A DNA stretch of 64,000 nucleotides from Paralcaligenes sp. KSB-10 (GCF_021266465.1 NZ_CP089848.1:930001-994000); one strand, 5' to 3'. Shown: positions 40,778 to 50,139, counted from the stretch's first letter. Notes: generated by a model from the sequence alone, not told the origin. A program made the numbers and translations.

Positions 40778-41860
40778 TCAAGTTTCCTGGTCGAAATCGA
40801 TGACCAGGCGATCCGTAACGGGAAAGCTCTGACAACTCAGCACGAAGCCGCGCGCCACCTCATAGTCTTCAAGCGCAAAATTGGCATCCATGTCGACCTC
40901 GCCTTCGATAACTTTACATCGGCATGTGGAGCAGACCCCGCCTTTACAGGAATACGGCAATTCGACCCCCTGAGCCAGGGCCGAATCCAGTACGCTATCC
41001 TTGTTTTTTTCTATGGTCAGTGTCCGTGTGACGCCATCCTGTATGACTGTCACTTCACACTGCTCCCTGCCCGGAGCGTGCCGCGCCTCTTGCCCGATGC
41101 GCAGGGCGCGCGGCCCTTTGGGCGAACCGAACAGCTCGAATTTGATCCGCGATTTGTCCAGCCCCTTGTCCTGCAGGGCCTGCGTCACCGATTCAATCAT
41201 GTCTTGCGGGCCGCAGACAAACGCCACATCGATCTGGCCGGGATCCAGCCACAAGGAAAGCAGCTGCCCGGCCTTGGCGCCATCGAGGCGTCCGTTGAAA
41301 AGGTCGACATCCTGGATTTCGCGGCTCATGATGTATACCAGCGAAAACCGCTCCATATACAGATTCTTCAGGTCTTCGATCTCTTCGCGGAACAAGACCG
41401 CCGACGAGGAGCGATTGCCGTAAAACAGCGTAAAACGGCTACCAGGCTCGGTACCCAGGGCGGTCTTGATCAGGGACAGGATGGGGGTAATGCCGCTGCC
41501 CACCGCAAAAGCCACATAGCCGCGGCTGTGCTCGGAAGAAAAATCAACAGTGAAGTGCCCATCGGGCGGCATGACATCGAGCATCTCTCCAGGAACCAGG
41601 TGCTCATTGGCCCACGATGAGAAAGCACCATCGTTCAGGCGCTTGATGGCCACACGCAGCAGCTTGTCCCGAGGCGCCGCGCAGATCGAATACGAGCGCC
41701 GCAGTTCTTCGCCGTCGACCTGTGTGCGCAGGGTCAGATATTGCCCGGGACGAAATGCGAATTTTTCCCGTATCTCGCCGGGGACTTCAAAAGTCACCAC
41801 CACGGCATCCCGTGTGTTTTTGGCGACCGAAGCGACTTTCAATGGATAAAACTGAACCAT
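40778..41860 (-). CDS. paaE: Phenylacetyl-CoA epoxidase reductase subunit PaaE
   Basis: 360 residues from the ATG at 41860 (MVQFYPLKVASVAKNTRDAVV). FAD binding is at LRRSYSICAAP, NAD binding at VAFAVGSGITPILSLIKTAL and VAFVCGPQDMIESV. The C-terminal 2Fe-2S ferredoxin has cysteines in YSCKGGVCSTCRCKVIEGE and, later, LSCQSFP. It passes electrons from NADPH to the di-iron PaaA. Its ATG lies 4 bases after the paaD stop. Confidence 0.96.
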   Translation of the reverse strand: MVQFYPLKVASVAKNTRDAVVVTFEVPGEIREKFAFRPGQYLTLRTQVDGEELRRSYSICAAPRDKLLRVAIKRLNDGAFSSWANEHLVPGEMLDVMPPDGHFTVDFSSEHSRGYVAFAVGSGITPILSLIKTALGTEPGSRFTLFYGNRSSSAVLFREEIEDLKNLYMERFSLVYIMSREIQDVDLFNGRLDGAKAGQLLSLWLDPGQIDVAFVCGPQDMIESVTQALQDKGLDKSRIKFELFGSPKGPRALRIGQEARHAPGREQCEVTVIQDGVTRTLTIEKNKDSVLDSALAQGVELPYSCKGGVCSTCRCKVIEGEVDMDANFALEDYEVARGFVLSCQSFPVTDRLVIDFDQET

Positions 41861-41864
41861 AACG

Positions 41865-42383
41865 CTAGTGCGCCTTAAAGTAATCAAAGGGTTCACCGCA
41901 TTCGCCGCAGCGGTACAAGGCCTTGCACGAGGTAGAACCGAAATGGCTGACAAGGCGGGTTTTTTCCGAACCGCAGCGGGGGCACTGGACAACCGTGCGA
42001 TGCAGGCCGCGCGAAATTCCGGAAATATCGATCGCCTTTTCCTTGGGAGGAGCGATGCCGTAATTCTTGAGCGCCGCGTGCCCTTCGGGCGTCATCCAGT
42101 CGGTCGTCCAGGCGGGCGACAAGCGAGTTTCGATGCGGACATCGGCCACACCTTTGTGTGCAAGCGTTGCCTGAATATCGGCGGAAATTTCCCGCATGGC
42201 CGGACACCCCGAATACGTGGGTGTAATCGTCACCACACAGATCGCTCCGTCCCAGGATACATCGCGCACAATGCCCAGGTCGACCACGGACAACACGGGT
42301 ATTTCAGGATCCGGCACCTGGGCCAGCCACTGCATCACCTGCTCCGCAGGAACAGGGATCGCGGCGACGTTCGCATTCACCAT
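41865..42383 (-). CDS. paaD: Phenylacetate-CoA oxygenase subunit PaaD
   Basis: 172 residues from the ATG at 42383, which overlaps the paaC stop (ATGGTGA). The N-terminal DUF59/MIP18 domain reads VPDPEIPVLSVVDLGIVRDV and TPTYSGCPAMREISADIQ. The C-terminal zinc-ribbon has cysteines in CPRCGSEKTRLVSHFGSTSC and CGECGEPFDY. PaaD is thought to help mature the iron-sulfur centre of PaaE. Some databases call the gene paaJ. Confidence 0.95.
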   Translation of the reverse strand: MVNANVAAIPVPAEQVMQWLAQVPDPEIPVLSVVDLGIVRDVSWDGAICVVTITPTYSGCPAMREISADIQATLAHKGVADVRIETRLSPAWTTDWMTPEGHAALKNYGIAPPKEKAIDISGISRGLHRTVVQCPRCGSEKTRLVSHFGSTSCKALYRCGECGEPFDYFKAH

Positions 42384-43141
42384 GTGGCTCCCGGATAGGC
42401 GCGCTGCAGATGCTGCATCTCGGCCAGAATGAAGCCCAGCGCCTCGGTATGGCGCCCGCTCACGCCGCCGCGAAACGCCGGGTGATGGGCGTCGTCGGGC
42501 GTAGGCAAGGCCAGCGTGGCTTCGGCCAGCACCTGGCCGACATGTTCGAGCCAGGCCGGCCATAGTGAGGCATGCTCGACCGTTACCTTGCGCTGCGCCA
42601 GTTCGAGCGTGATATCGTCGTCGGCAAACAGCTCCCCCAAATAAGGCCAGATCGATTCGACCGCCGCCTGCATTCTGGCGTGGCTGTCCGCCGTGCCATC
42701 GCCCAGGCGCACCATGAGATCCGACGAACGGCGCACATGATAGGTGACCTCTTTAAGGGATTTTTCGGCAATCGCGGCGACCCGCTCATCCGAAGAGCCT
42801 GAGAGTTCTTTCAACAAGAAATAATGCCACGCATCAAAGAAAAACTGGCGTGCGATGGTATCCCCGTAATGGCCGTTGCTGCGCTCGGCCAGCAAATAAT
42901 TGCGATACTCGGGCGCATCGCGCAAATAGGCCAGCTTGTCCTCGTCGCGCGCCCGGCCTTCCACCTCGCCGGCCAGCGTCAGCCAGAGGCGCGCCTGCCC
43001 CAGGAGATCGAGCGACAGATTCGTCATGGCCAGGTCTTCTTCGAGCTCCGGTCCATGACCGCACCATTCGCACAGACGCTGCGACAGGATCAAAGTGGTA
43101 TCGCCCAGCCGGAGCAGATATTGGAACAAGGATTGATCCAT
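42377..43141 (-). CDS. paaC: Phenylacetyl-CoA epoxidase structural subunit PaaC
   Basis: 254 residues, a ferritin-like helical protein. It starts YLLRLGDTTLILSQRLCEWCGHGPELEEDLAMTNLSLDLLGQARLW, the standard PaaC opening. It pairs with PaaA in the multicomponent epoxidase but lacks a functional di-iron site in known members. It starts 12 bases after paaB. Confidence 0.96.
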   Translation of the reverse strand: MDQSLFQYLLRLGDTTLILSQRLCEWCGHGPELEEDLAMTNLSLDLLGQARLWLTLAGEVEGRARDEDKLAYLRDAPEYRNYLLAERSNGHYGDTIARQFFFDAWHYFLLKELSGSSDERVAAIAEKSLKEVTYHVRRSSDLMVRLGDGTADSHARMQAAVESIWPYLGELFADDDITLELAQRKVTVEHASLWPAWLEHVGQVLAEATLALPTPDDAHHPAFRGGVSGRHTEALGFILAEMQHLQRAYPGATW

Positions 43142-43153
43142 ATGCCCTCCAGG

Positions 43154-43441
43154 CTACATGTGTTTGACTTCTTCCGGCATGGGGAAGAACGTGGGGTGGC
43201 GATAAACCTTGCTATTGGCCGGCTCGAACAAGGGCTCTTTGTCGCTCGGGCTGCTGGCCACGATATCGACGGCCCTGACCACCCAGATACTCAGCCCTTC
43301 ATTGCGGCGCGTATACACGTCGCGCGCATTGTTGATGGCCATTTCGGCATCGGAAGCATGCAGGCTGCCGACATGCTTATGGGCCAGGCCGTGCTGGCTG
43401 CGGATAAAGACCTCCCAAAGAGGCCACGCGTTTGGGCTCAT
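43154..43441 (-). CDS. paaB: Phenylacetyl-CoA epoxidase subunit PaaB
   Basis: 95 residues, the usual length. It has the PaaB blocks WPLWEVFIRSQHGLAHKHVGSLHASDAEMAINNARDVYTRR and LFEPANSKVYRHPTFFP. A ribosome site AAGGAA precedes the ATG. PaaB bridges subunits of the epoxidase. It lies 98 bases after paaA. Confidence 0.96.
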   Translation of the reverse strand: MSPNAWPLWEVFIRSQHGLAHKHVGSLHASDAEMAINNARDVYTRRNEGLSIWVVRAVDIVASSPSDKEPLFEPANSKVYRHPTFFPMPEEVKHM

Positions 43442-43539
43442 GTTGCTTTCCTTGACGCCGGACTGGATACCGGCATGATAATTACCTGCAATAGAACGAA
43501 TCTGGAATACCTGAATGGACCCGTGCCCCGCGGCTGCTA

Positions 43540-44532
43540 TCAGGCTGCCGCGGCCAGGCCGGCATGCTTATCGGCATAAGCCGACAGGGCTTCACGTACC
43601 CAGGCTCCGTTTTCATGGGCTGCCACGCGCGCCTGGAGGCGCTCGCGATTGCAGGGTCCATGCCCCTTGATCACGGCATAAAACTCAGACCAATCGATTT
43701 CGCCGAAATCATAGTGCCCGCGCTCTTCGTTCCACCTGAGATCGGGATCGGGGACTTTCAGGCCCAGGTATTCAGCCTGCGGCACGCTTTGATCGACCAT
43801 CTTCTGACGCAGCTCGTCGTTGGAAAACAATTTGATGCGCCACTGCATGGACTGCGCGCTATTGGGCGATTCGCCATCCGAGGGGCCGAACATCATGAGC
43901 GCCGGCCACCACCAACGGTTGAACGCGTCCTGCGCCATGTCTTTCTGTTCCTGGGTGCCATGGCGGCACATCTGGATCAGCAGATCGTAGCCCTGGCGCT
44001 GATGAAAGGATTCTTCCTTGCAAACCCGCACCATGGCGCGGGCATAAGGACCGTAGGAACAGCGGCAAAGGGGGATCTGGTTGATGATCGCCGAGCCGTC
44101 GACCAGCCAGCCTATCATGCCGATATCGGCCCAGGTAAGCGTGGGGTAATTGAAAATACTGGAATATTTGGCCTTGCCAGAATGCAGGTCGCCAACCAGT
44201 TCATCACGCGAAACGCCCAAGGTTTCGGCCGCGCTGTACAAATACAGGCCATGGCCGGCTTCGTCCTGGACCTTGGCCAGCAAAATGGCCTTGCGCTTGA
44301 GGCTGGGCGCCCGTGTAATCCAGTTGCCTTCGGGCAGCATGCCGACGATCTCGGAATGGGCATGCTGGGAAATTTGCCGCACCAGGGTTTTGCGATAGGC
44401 CTCGGGCATCCAGTCTTTGGCCTCGATGCGGACGCCTTCATCGACACGTTGCTGAAAAACCAGCTCAGGCCCTGTCATCTGATCGAGGGACCGGACGTTT
44501 TTCACCCCAGTTTCAACGAGTTGAGCATACAC
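43540..44532 (-). CDS. paaA: Phenylacetyl-CoA epoxidase catalytic subunit PaaA
   Basis: 330 residues. Ferritin-like, with the di-iron ligands in [18 protein letters not shown] (E-x2-H) and [16 protein letters not shown] (second E-x2-H). It epoxidises the aromatic ring of phenylacetyl-CoA using oxygen. A ribosome site AGGAGA precedes the ATG. It is the first gene of the operon paaABCDE-N-G-I-K, divergent from paaX. Confidence 0.97.
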   Translation of the reverse strand: MYAQLVETGVKNVRSLDQMTGPELVFQQRVDEGVRIEAKDWMPEAYRKTLVRQISQHAHSEIVGMLPEGNWITRAPSLKRKAILLAKVQDEAGHGLYLYSAAETLGVSRDELVGDLHSGKAKYSSIFNYPTLTWADIGMIGWLVDGSAIINQIPLCRCSYGPYARAMVRVCKEESFHQRQGYDLLIQMCRHGTQEQKDMAQDAFNRWWWPALMMFGPSDGESPNSAQSMQWRIKLFSNDELRQKMVDQSVPQAEYLGLKVPDPDLRWNEERGHYDFGEIDWSEFYAVIKGHGPCNRERLQARVAAHENGAWVREALSAYADKHAGLAAAA

Positions 44533-44710
44533 GGCAGTCTCCTGTGAATAATTTTTCAGAACCGATTCAAGCTATTATTTATTACAAAATAAATACTGTC
44601 AATCATATTTTAGTATCAAATTAGGCTTATGGCGAATCCTGCGGAATACTGCAATACCGACGCCCTGGTATAAGATGTGGGCCTGCTTTATCGGAAACAA
44701 ATCATTCGCC
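44533..44710. promoter_or_regulatory. Divergent paaA-paaX control region with an AT-rich palindrome
   Basis: 178 bases between the divergent starts. A perfect 8-bp inverted repeat TATTTATT-ACAA-AATAAATA lies at 44576-44595, about 45-65 bases upstream of the paaA ATG, where it would overlap the paaA promoter. PaaX is known to repress paa promoters unless phenylacetyl-CoA is present, so this is a candidate operator, though it does not resemble the E. coli PaaX site. Confidence 0.45.
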
Positions 44711-45652
44711 ATGCCTGAGCCGCAAAGTACGCTGCAACTCCTGATCCACGCCCTGCTCCAGCGCGACCCGCCCAGGGCCAAATCCCTGAGCGTTACCTTG
44801 CTGGGCGACGCCATCGGCCCGCATGGCGGCAATATATGGCTCAGCGACCTGATCGATCTCGTCACCCCTCTAGGAATCAATGAACGCCTGTTGCGCACCA
44901 GCGTATTCCGGCTGGTGGCCCAGGACTGGCTGCAATCGGAACGGCACGGACGCCGCAGCCTGTACCGCTTGAGCGAATCGGGCCAGGAACTGACCGCCGC
45001 CGCCTCGGAGCGGATCTATGTCGGCTCGCGCAACGACTGGAACGGGGACTGGACTCTGGTCATTTTGCCGCGTTTCGGCAACAGCAGCCTGGACGGGCGC
45101 GGCGCGCTGCGGCGAGAACTGGTCTGGGCCGGCTTCGGCGCGATTGCGCCGGGCATTTTCGCCCTGCCCCGCAACCAGACTGTGCGGGCGCGAAAGGTCC
45201 TGGCCAAGCTGAAAGTCACCGACAAGGCGCTGATACTGAGCGCCCACGATATGAACAAAGGGCAAGGCCTATTGCTGGGTTCCCTGGTCTCCCAGTGCTG
45301 GGATCTGGAAAACGTCGCGCAGCAGTACCGGCAGTTTTCCGATACGTTCGCCCCGATGCTGGAGGCGATCGACGGCCACACCCGGCCCATGCAGGCCTTT
45401 GCGGTGCGCGCCCTGACTATTCACGAATGGCGTCGCATTGTGCTTCACGACCCCCAACTGCCTCAGCAAATGCTGCCGGTCGACTGGCCGGGCCATGCCG
45501 CGCGCGAGCTATGCGGCAAGCTATACTGGAAGGTATTCGATCTCGCCGAAGAGCACCTCAACCAAGTCATCCAGCGCGATCCTAGCCATTTTCAGGCGCT
45601 CAAGCCCCATGTATATCAGCGCTTCGGCAACCACAGCCCCCGATCCTCATAG
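44711..45652 (+). CDS. paaX: PaaX-family transcriptional repressor of phenylacetate catabolism
   Basis: 313 residues from the ATG at 44711. The N-terminal winged helix-turn-helix includes [31 protein letters not shown]. The PaaX core has [13 protein letters not shown] and [19 protein letters not shown]; the C-terminal part has [24 protein letters not shown]. PaaX senses phenylacetyl-CoA and represses paa genes. It is adjacent to and divergent from paaA. Its end overlaps the convergent orn gene by 6 bases. Confidence 0.95.
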   Translation: MPEPQSTLQLLIHALLQRDPPRAKSLSVTLLGDAIGPHGGNIWLSDLIDLVTPLGINERLLRTSVFRLVAQDWLQSERHGRRSLYRLSESGQELTAAASERIYVGSRNDWNGDWTLVILPRFGNSSLDGRGALRRELVWAGFGAIAPGIFALPRNQTVRARKVLAKLKVTDKALILSAHDMNKGQGLLLGSLVSQCWDLENVAQQYRQFSDTFAPMLEAIDGHTRPMQAFAVRALTIHEWRRIVLHDPQLPQQMLPVDWPGHAARELCGKLYWKVFDLAEEHLNQVIQRDPSHFQALKPHVYQRFGNHSPRSS

Positions 45653-46192
45653 CTTGATGAAATGTTCGCGATAATGCTTGAGCTCGTCGATAGACTCGTA
45701 AATATCGGCCAGCGCTTCATGGCGGCTTTTCTTGACGAAGCTTTTATAAACTTCCGGCTTCCAGCGCAGGGACAGTTCCTTGAGCGTACTGACATCCAGA
45801 TTGCGATAATGAAAATAAGCCTCCAGGCGCGGCATATACTTGACCATGAAGCGCCGATCCTGGCTGATGGTGTTGCCGCATAAAGGCGATTTGCCGGCAG
45901 GAACATGCTGGCTCAGAAAGGCCAGCAGTTGTTCTTCGGCCTGCTCTTCGGTAAGCGTCGAAGCCTTGACCTTGTCGATCAGCCCGCTTTTACCGTGGGT
46001 GGACTGATTCCATTTGTCCATGCCGTCAAGCAGGGCATCGTTCTGATGTATAACCAATACCGGACCTTCCGCCACCACGGTCAGATCCGGCTCCGTCACC
46101 ACTACCGCCACTTCGATAATGCGTTCTTTTTCCGGATCCAGCCCCGTCATTTCCATGTCGAGCCATACCAAACGCTGAGCATTAACCGCCAT
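45647..46192 (-). CDS. orn: Oligoribonuclease
   Basis: 181 residues from the ATG at 46192, which gives the same length as E. coli Orn and a GAGG site 9 bases upstream; upstream in-frame starts at 46201 and 46207 (TTG) are less likely. DEDDh exonuclease motifs: [20 protein letters not shown], the middle [18 protein letters not shown], and [20 protein letters not shown]. It degrades 2- to 5-nt RNA and pGpG, ending RNA turnover and c-di-GMP breakdown. Confidence 0.97.
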   Translation of the reverse strand: MAVNAQRLVWLDMEMTGLDPEKERIIEVAVVVTEPDLTVVAEGPVLVIHQNDALLDGMDKWNQSTHGKSGLIDKVKASTLTEEQAEEQLLAFLSQHVPAGKSPLCGNTISQDRRFMVKYMPRLEAYFHYRNLDVSTLKELSLRWKPEVYKSFVKKSRHEALADIYESIDELKHYREHFIKL

Positions 46193-46239
46193 ATAATTCA
46201 TCCTCAAAAAAGAGATTTTCGCATACGCGCCCGATATAT

Positions 46240-47484
46240 ATGTTCACATTGCTGTTTATTGCCTTTCTGCTGATCGATATTGCCCTGCGTCTTTGGCTTG
46301 CCACACGCCAGATTCGCCACGTCACCACACACCGGGATCAGGTTCCGGCGGAATTCGCCGACCGTATAGGCCTGTACAGCCACCAGCGCGCCGCCGACTA
46401 CACGCTCGCCAAAACGCAATTGGGCATGATCGAGAGGGTTGTCGACGCCGCCGTGCTCATAGGCCTGACGCTGCTGGGAGGCCTGCAGTTCCTCGACCTG
46501 GAACTCAGCCGCGCCATTTCCGGCGACATGTGGCGCCAACTGGCCCTGATCGGTATTCTCACGGCGCTGCTTGGGCTGCTCGGCCTGCCTTTTTCAATTT
46601 GGCGCAAATTCAGGCTCGAAGCGAAATTCGGCTTTAACCGCATCACGCCTCGCCTGTTTATGATCGATGCCTGCAAAGGCCTGCTGCTTGCGCTGCTCTT
46701 TGGCGCGCCGCTGACTGCGCTGGTGCTCTGGGTCATGGCCAATACCGGCGCCCATTGGGGGTGGTGGGCCTGGCTCGTCTGGGTCGGTTTCAACTTCCTG
46801 ATCCTGTGGCTGTTCCCCACGGTCATTGCCCCGCTCTTCAACAAATTCACACCGCTCGACAATCCCGAAATCGCGTCCCGCATCCAGGCCCTGACCAAGC
46901 GCTGCGGCTTCGCCCTGAGCGGACTGTTCGTCATGGATGGGTCGAAGCGCTCGGCCCACGGCAACGCCTACTTCACAGGCTTGGGCAAAGCGCGCCGCAT
47001 TGTGTTTTTCGACACTTTGCTGTCGCGCCTGAATGTGGACGAGATCGAAGCCGTACTGGCCCACGAACTGGGCCACTTCAAACACAAGCACATTATCAAG
47101 CGCATGATCGTCAGCTTCGTGCTGGCCCTGCTGTTTTTCCAGGCGCTGGACTGGGCTTCCCAGCAAGTCTGGTTCTACACGGAATTAGGTGTATACCCTC
47201 AATTGGGGCGCGCCAACGATGCCTTGGCCCTGATCCTGTTTTTTCTGGTCACACCAACATTCACCTTCTGGGCGGCGCCGCTGGGGTGCTGGTTTTCGCG
47301 CCGCGACGAATTCCAGGCCGACCGTTATGCGGCAGAGCAGTGCTCGGCCGAATCGCTGGCTGCCGCCCTCATCAAACTCTACGACGACAATGCCGCAACC
47401 CTTACCCCCGATCCCTTGCACTCCGCCTTCTACGACAGCCATCCTTCTGCCGTGCAGCGCATCCAGCAACTGAAGCATGGCTGA
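46240..47484 (+). CDS. M48-family zinc metallopeptidase (Ste24/CAAX-protease type)
   Basis: 414 residues with about six or seven membrane helices. The zinc motif HELGH lies in [18 protein letters not shown], with the third ligand glutamate in [15 protein letters not shown]. Blocks such as [20 protein letters not shown] and [10 protein letters not shown] are typical of Ste24-type proteases, longer than HtpX. It is an inner-membrane protease of unknown bacterial substrate; the CAAX name is inherited from eukaryotes. It overlaps the rsgA start by 8 bases. Confidence 0.93.
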   Translation: MFTLLFIAFLLIDIALRLWLATRQIRHVTTHRDQVPAEFADRIGLYSHQRAADYTLAKTQLGMIERVVDAAVLIGLTLLGGLQFLDLELSRAISGDMWRQLALIGILTALLGLLGLPFSIWRKFRLEAKFGFNRITPRLFMIDACKGLLLALLFGAPLTALVLWVMANTGAHWGWWAWLVWVGFNFLILWLFPTVIAPLFNKFTPLDNPEIASRIQALTKRCGFALSGLFVMDGSKRSAHGNAYFTGLGKARRIVFFDTLLSRLNVDEIEAVLAHELGHFKHKHIIKRMIVSFVLALLFFQALDWASQQVWFYTELGVYPQLGRANDALALILFFLVTPTFTFWAAPLGCWFSRRDEFQADRYAAEQCSAESLAAALIKLYDDNAATLTPDPLHSAFYDSHPSAVQRIQQLKHG

Positions 47485-48382
47485 CGCGGCCCCTCACCCA
47501 GGGCGCATTGTCGCCGCGCACGGACGCCACTACACGGTGGAGCTGGCCGACGGCAGCCAGCGCAAATGCTTCCCTCGCGGCAAGAAGGCGGGCGCAACGG
47601 TAGGAGACCAGGTACTCGTTGCCCTTGAAGGGGCCGCCGAAGGAGCTATCGACCAGGTTCTGGAGCGCCGCAACCTGCTGTACCGCTCCGACGATATGCG
47701 GACCAAGCAATTCGCCGCCAATATCGATCTGCTGCTGCTGGTAGTCGCGGTAGAGCCGGCATTTTCCGACGATATTACCGGACGCGCGCTGGTGGCCGCA
47801 TGGAGCGCAGGGATCGAGCCGATCATACTGCTGAACAAGGCCGACCTTGCCCAGAAACTGGACCAGGCCCGGCAGCGCCTGGCCGATTTGTCCAGACTGG
47901 GGGTGCGCATCATCGAATTAAGCGCCCGCAACCCGGAACACGTGCAACACCTGCTGCTCCCGCTGCTCAAGGGGCGTACGAGCCTTCTGCTGGGGCAAAG
48001 CGGCATGGGCAAATCAACCATACTCAATGCCCTGATCCCAGACGCGCAGGCGGCAACACAAGAACATTCCCTGGCACTGGGTACGGGCAAGCACACTACC
48101 ACCAGCACCCGCCTATACCATTTGCCGGCACAGGGTGGCGACCTGATCGATTCCCCTGGATTCCAGACATTTGGCCTATATCACCTGAGCGCACACGAAA
48201 TCGAACAGGGATTTCCTGAGTTCAAGGCCGCCGTGCAACATTGCCGGTTTTATAACTGCACCCACAGGCATGAGCCTGGCTGCGGTGTACTGGCCGCGCT
48301 GGAGCGCGGGGAAATCACGCCTGAACGTCACGCGCTGTATCAGCGCATACTCGCCGAAAACGAAGCCAAAAGCCATTATTGA
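47477..48382 (+). CDS. rsgA: Small ribosomal subunit biogenesis GTPase RsgA
   Basis: 301 residues. The G motifs are circularly permuted: G4 NKADLAQ first, then G1 GQSGMGKSTILN and G3 DSPGFQTFG. An N-terminal OB fold and a C-terminal zinc knuckle (CRFYNCTHRHEPGC) complete the family layout. It matures the 30S subunit. It overlaps the end of the M48 gene, so the two are probably co-translated. Confidence 0.96.
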   Translation: MADAAPHPGRIVAAHGRHYTVELADGSQRKCFPRGKKAGATVGDQVLVALEGAAEGAIDQVLERRNLLYRSDDMRTKQFAANIDLLLLVVAVEPAFSDDITGRALVAAWSAGIEPIILLNKADLAQKLDQARQRLADLSRLGVRIIELSARNPEHVQHLLLPLLKGRTSLLLGQSGMGKSTILNALIPDAQAATQEHSLALGTGKHTTTSTRLYHLPAQGGDLIDSPGFQTFGLYHLSAHEIEQGFPEFKAAVQHCRFYNCTHRHEPGCGVLAALERGEITPERHALYQRILAENEAKSHY

Positions 48383-48412
48383 ACTATCGGGAGTCCACCG
48401 GCCGCACATTGA

Positions 48413-49153
48413 TCAGACAGCCGGCGACCCTTGGACCGCGGCCAGGTAATGATACAAATTGCGTATCAAGGCCGCCGTAGCGCCCCATATGAAATAAGGG
48501 CCCCAGCTGATGGAAAAATAAAAACGATGGCCGCCCTCGGGCAGCTGCGCCTCGTGCAGCCTGTGCAGCCCAGGGTCCATCAGTACCGATAAAGGCACCT
48601 CGAATACTTCGGCAACCTCGGTAATATCGGCGCGTATCGTGAATCCGGGCAAGACCTGTCCAATGACGGGCAGCATGGTGAATCGGGTGGAAGTCAGGAA
48701 GCCAGGCTGAGTGCCTATTATTTTGAGATATTGAGGCTCTATCCCGATCTCTTCGTGGGTTTCGCGTATTGCGGCGGCTATCGCGTCGCGGTCGAAGGCC
48801 TCGATGCGCCCGCCCGGAAAACTGATTTGCCCGGCGTGATCATGCAAATGCGAGGCGCGGCGGGTAAAAATAACATTCAAACCCGTGGGCCTTTGCACCA
48901 GAGGAACGAACACGGCCGCACGGATGATGTCGTCGAATTCTGAAAAATCGCCGCCAAACGATTCGGTGAATATGGGCTCGACCTGCCAATCCACCGGATG
49001 CTCAAACGCCGAACGGATAAATTCCAGTTGAATCGTCGATGGCAGAAGCGCGGGCAAAAGCTCGACAGTCGATACAACAGGCTGAGTCTGAGGATCAAAA
49101 CTTGGCCGGCGAATCACGCGTTGTTGTCGAGGTATATGTATGCTATGCGACAT
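48413..49153 (-). CDS. Nudix hydrolase, CoA-diphosphatase type
   Basis: 246 residues from the ATG at 49153 (MSHSIHIPRQQRVIRRPSF); another ATG at 49162 is possible, and neither has a clear ribosome site. The Nudix region reads HAGQISFPGGRIEAFDRDAIAAAIRETHEEIGI, matching the CoA-pyrophosphatase subgroup, in which an aspartate replaces the first Nudix glutamate. It probably cleaves CoA or related diphosphates. The rplS terminator hairpin ends only 11 bases before the start codon, so expression may depend on read-through. Confidence 0.85.
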   Translation of the reverse strand: MSHSIHIPRQQRVIRRPSFDPQTQPVVSTVELLPALLPSTIQLEFIRSAFEHPVDWQVEPIFTESFGGDFSEFDDIIRAAVFVPLVQRPTGLNVIFTRRASHLHDHAGQISFPGGRIEAFDRDAIAAAIRETHEEIGIEPQYLKIIGTQPGFLTSTRFTMLPVIGQVLPGFTIRADITEVAEVFEVPLSVLMDPGLHRLHEAQLPEGGHRFYFSISWGPYFIWGATAALIRNLYHYLAAVQGSPAV

Positions 49154-49164
49154 GAAGTTCATAA

Positions 49165-49193
49165 AACAAAGGCACCACGCGGGTGCCTTTGTT
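49165..49193 (-). terminator. Terminator after rplS
   Basis: A perfect 12-bp stem AACAAAGGCACC / GGTGCCTTTGTT (49165-49176 and 49182-49193) with a 5-base loop is followed by TTA on the minus strand; the last stem bases TTTGTTTT supply the U tract. It lies 28 bases after the rplS stop and directly before the Nudix start. Confidence 0.85.
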
Positions 49194-49220
49194 GGTTGAT
49201 ACCGGAAAATGCAGCGCCGA

Positions 49221-49610
49221 TTACTGGACAGCTGCCTTTTTTGCCGAGTTACGAACCAGTTTCTCTTTAATACGAGCGGCTTTACCCGAGCGACTACGCA
49301 AGTAATAAAGTTTAGCACGGCGCACATCGCCGCGACGCTTTACTTCGATACTGGCGATTTGTGGCGAGTACAGCTGAAATGTGCGTTCGACCGCTTCGCC
49401 GGACGAAATCTTGCGCACCGTAAATGCCGAATTCAAGCCGCGATTACGTCGGGCGATGACCACGCCTTCGTATGCCTGTACACGTTTGCGAGTACCCTCG
49501 ACCACGTTGACGCTGACAACAACCGTATCGCCGGGAGCGAAGTCGGGTTTGGGCTGACCACCGGTCAGGCGCTGGATTTCTTCTTGTTCAAGAAGTGCGA
49601 TTAGGTTCAC
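49221..49610 (-). CDS. rplS: 50S ribosomal protein L19
   Basis: 129 residues. The L19 core reads [46 protein letters not shown], ending in [19 protein letters not shown]. It sits at the subunit interface. In many proteobacteria rplS ends the rpsP-rimM-trmD-rplS operon; here no trmD lies upstream (the next 240 bases are non-coding), so it has its own promoter. Confidence 0.97.
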   Translation of the reverse strand: MNLIALLEQEEIQRLTGGQPKPDFAPGDTVVVSVNVVEGTRKRVQAYEGVVIARRNRGLNSAFTVRKISSGEAVERTFQLYSPQIASIEVKRRGDVRRAKLYYLRSRSGKAARIKEKLVRNSAKKAAVQ

Positions 49611-49851
49611 AGTGAACTCCTGGTGTCATCGTGATCGGTCGGTAAGTATATTTGGGCGATGTATTCCGCCATGCTTTTTCAGGCTTTTCGAGCCTTTTCG
49701 GTTAAAGCCCCAAGCCCTTGCCCATTTATAGGCATCGAACCCGCTTTATTAACCAGCATATTTGGACGAACACCGCCGGGCCTGTAGTAGTACGCCCGCC
49801 GCCAGAGGATGAAGTTGCAAAACCCAACATTCTACACCCAAATTGTTTTTT
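49611..49851. other. Leader region of rplS
   Basis: 241 bases between the small membrane-protein gene and rplS. It must carry the rplS promoter unless rplS is read from the upstream small gene. A weak 5-bp CGGGC/GCCCG hairpin is seen near 49777-49798. I see no intrinsic terminator after the small gene, and no RNA family I can name. Confidence 0.4.
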
Positions 49852-50031
49852 TTAAAAGCCAACCGCCACACCCAACCACATCAAGCCCGGAATCATCGCT
49901 CCCCAAACGGCTACCAGGCAAATATCGGCCACCATGGTGCCACGGGATATTTTCTGGGGCTTTTTATTACGGCCGGAATGGGGTGGAAATGGCCATTTGG
50001 CCGGAACGCTCTTGGAGTTATAGGTATTCAT
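49852..50031 (-). CDS. Small single-helix membrane protein behind tandem LexA-type boxes
   Basis: 59 residues from the ATG at 50031, chosen because GCGAGG lies 6-7 bases upstream. The first 33 residues are polar and basic (SVPAKWPFPPHSGRNKKPQK), followed by one hydrophobic helix to the very end (MVADICLVAVWGAMIPG, then LMWLGVAVGF). The charge bias predicts a cytoplasmic N-terminus and inner-membrane location. I do not recognise the family. It stands alone between the peroxiredoxin terminator and rplS. Two CTGT-N8-ACAG boxes 109-160 bases upstream suggest SOS control. Small SOS-induced membrane proteins elsewhere include division inhibitors (SidA) and type I toxins (TisB); neither is similar in sequence. 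Function is inference. Confidence 0.75.
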   Translation of the reverse strand: MNTYNSKSVPAKWPFPPHSGRNKKPQKISRGTMVADICLVAVWGAMIPGLMWLGVAVGF

Positions 50032-50139
50032 GAATGCCTCGCAATAGTAGAAGTTGATGCAGAGTGCGTGGGGCAAATGGCCCTCGACTCTTGTATTGCT
50101 GATGCGGCGGAACCGGACGAATGAAGCCACCTGATAAAT

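Noticed and set aside
44541-44558. CTGTGAATAATTTTTCAG as a LexA box upstream of paaA
   Set aside because: The spacing between CTG and CAG is 12 bases instead of 10 and the ACAG half is missing.
49722-49752. GGGTTCGATGCC on the minus strand resembling a tRNA T-arm
   Set aside because: The five bases on each side of the loop are not complementary and no cloverleaf can be drawn.
49852-50130. 92-codon version of the small membrane protein starting at 50130
   Set aside because: The extra 33 residues lack a ribosome site; the ATG at 50031 has a well-spaced GAGG and gives a coherent small protein.
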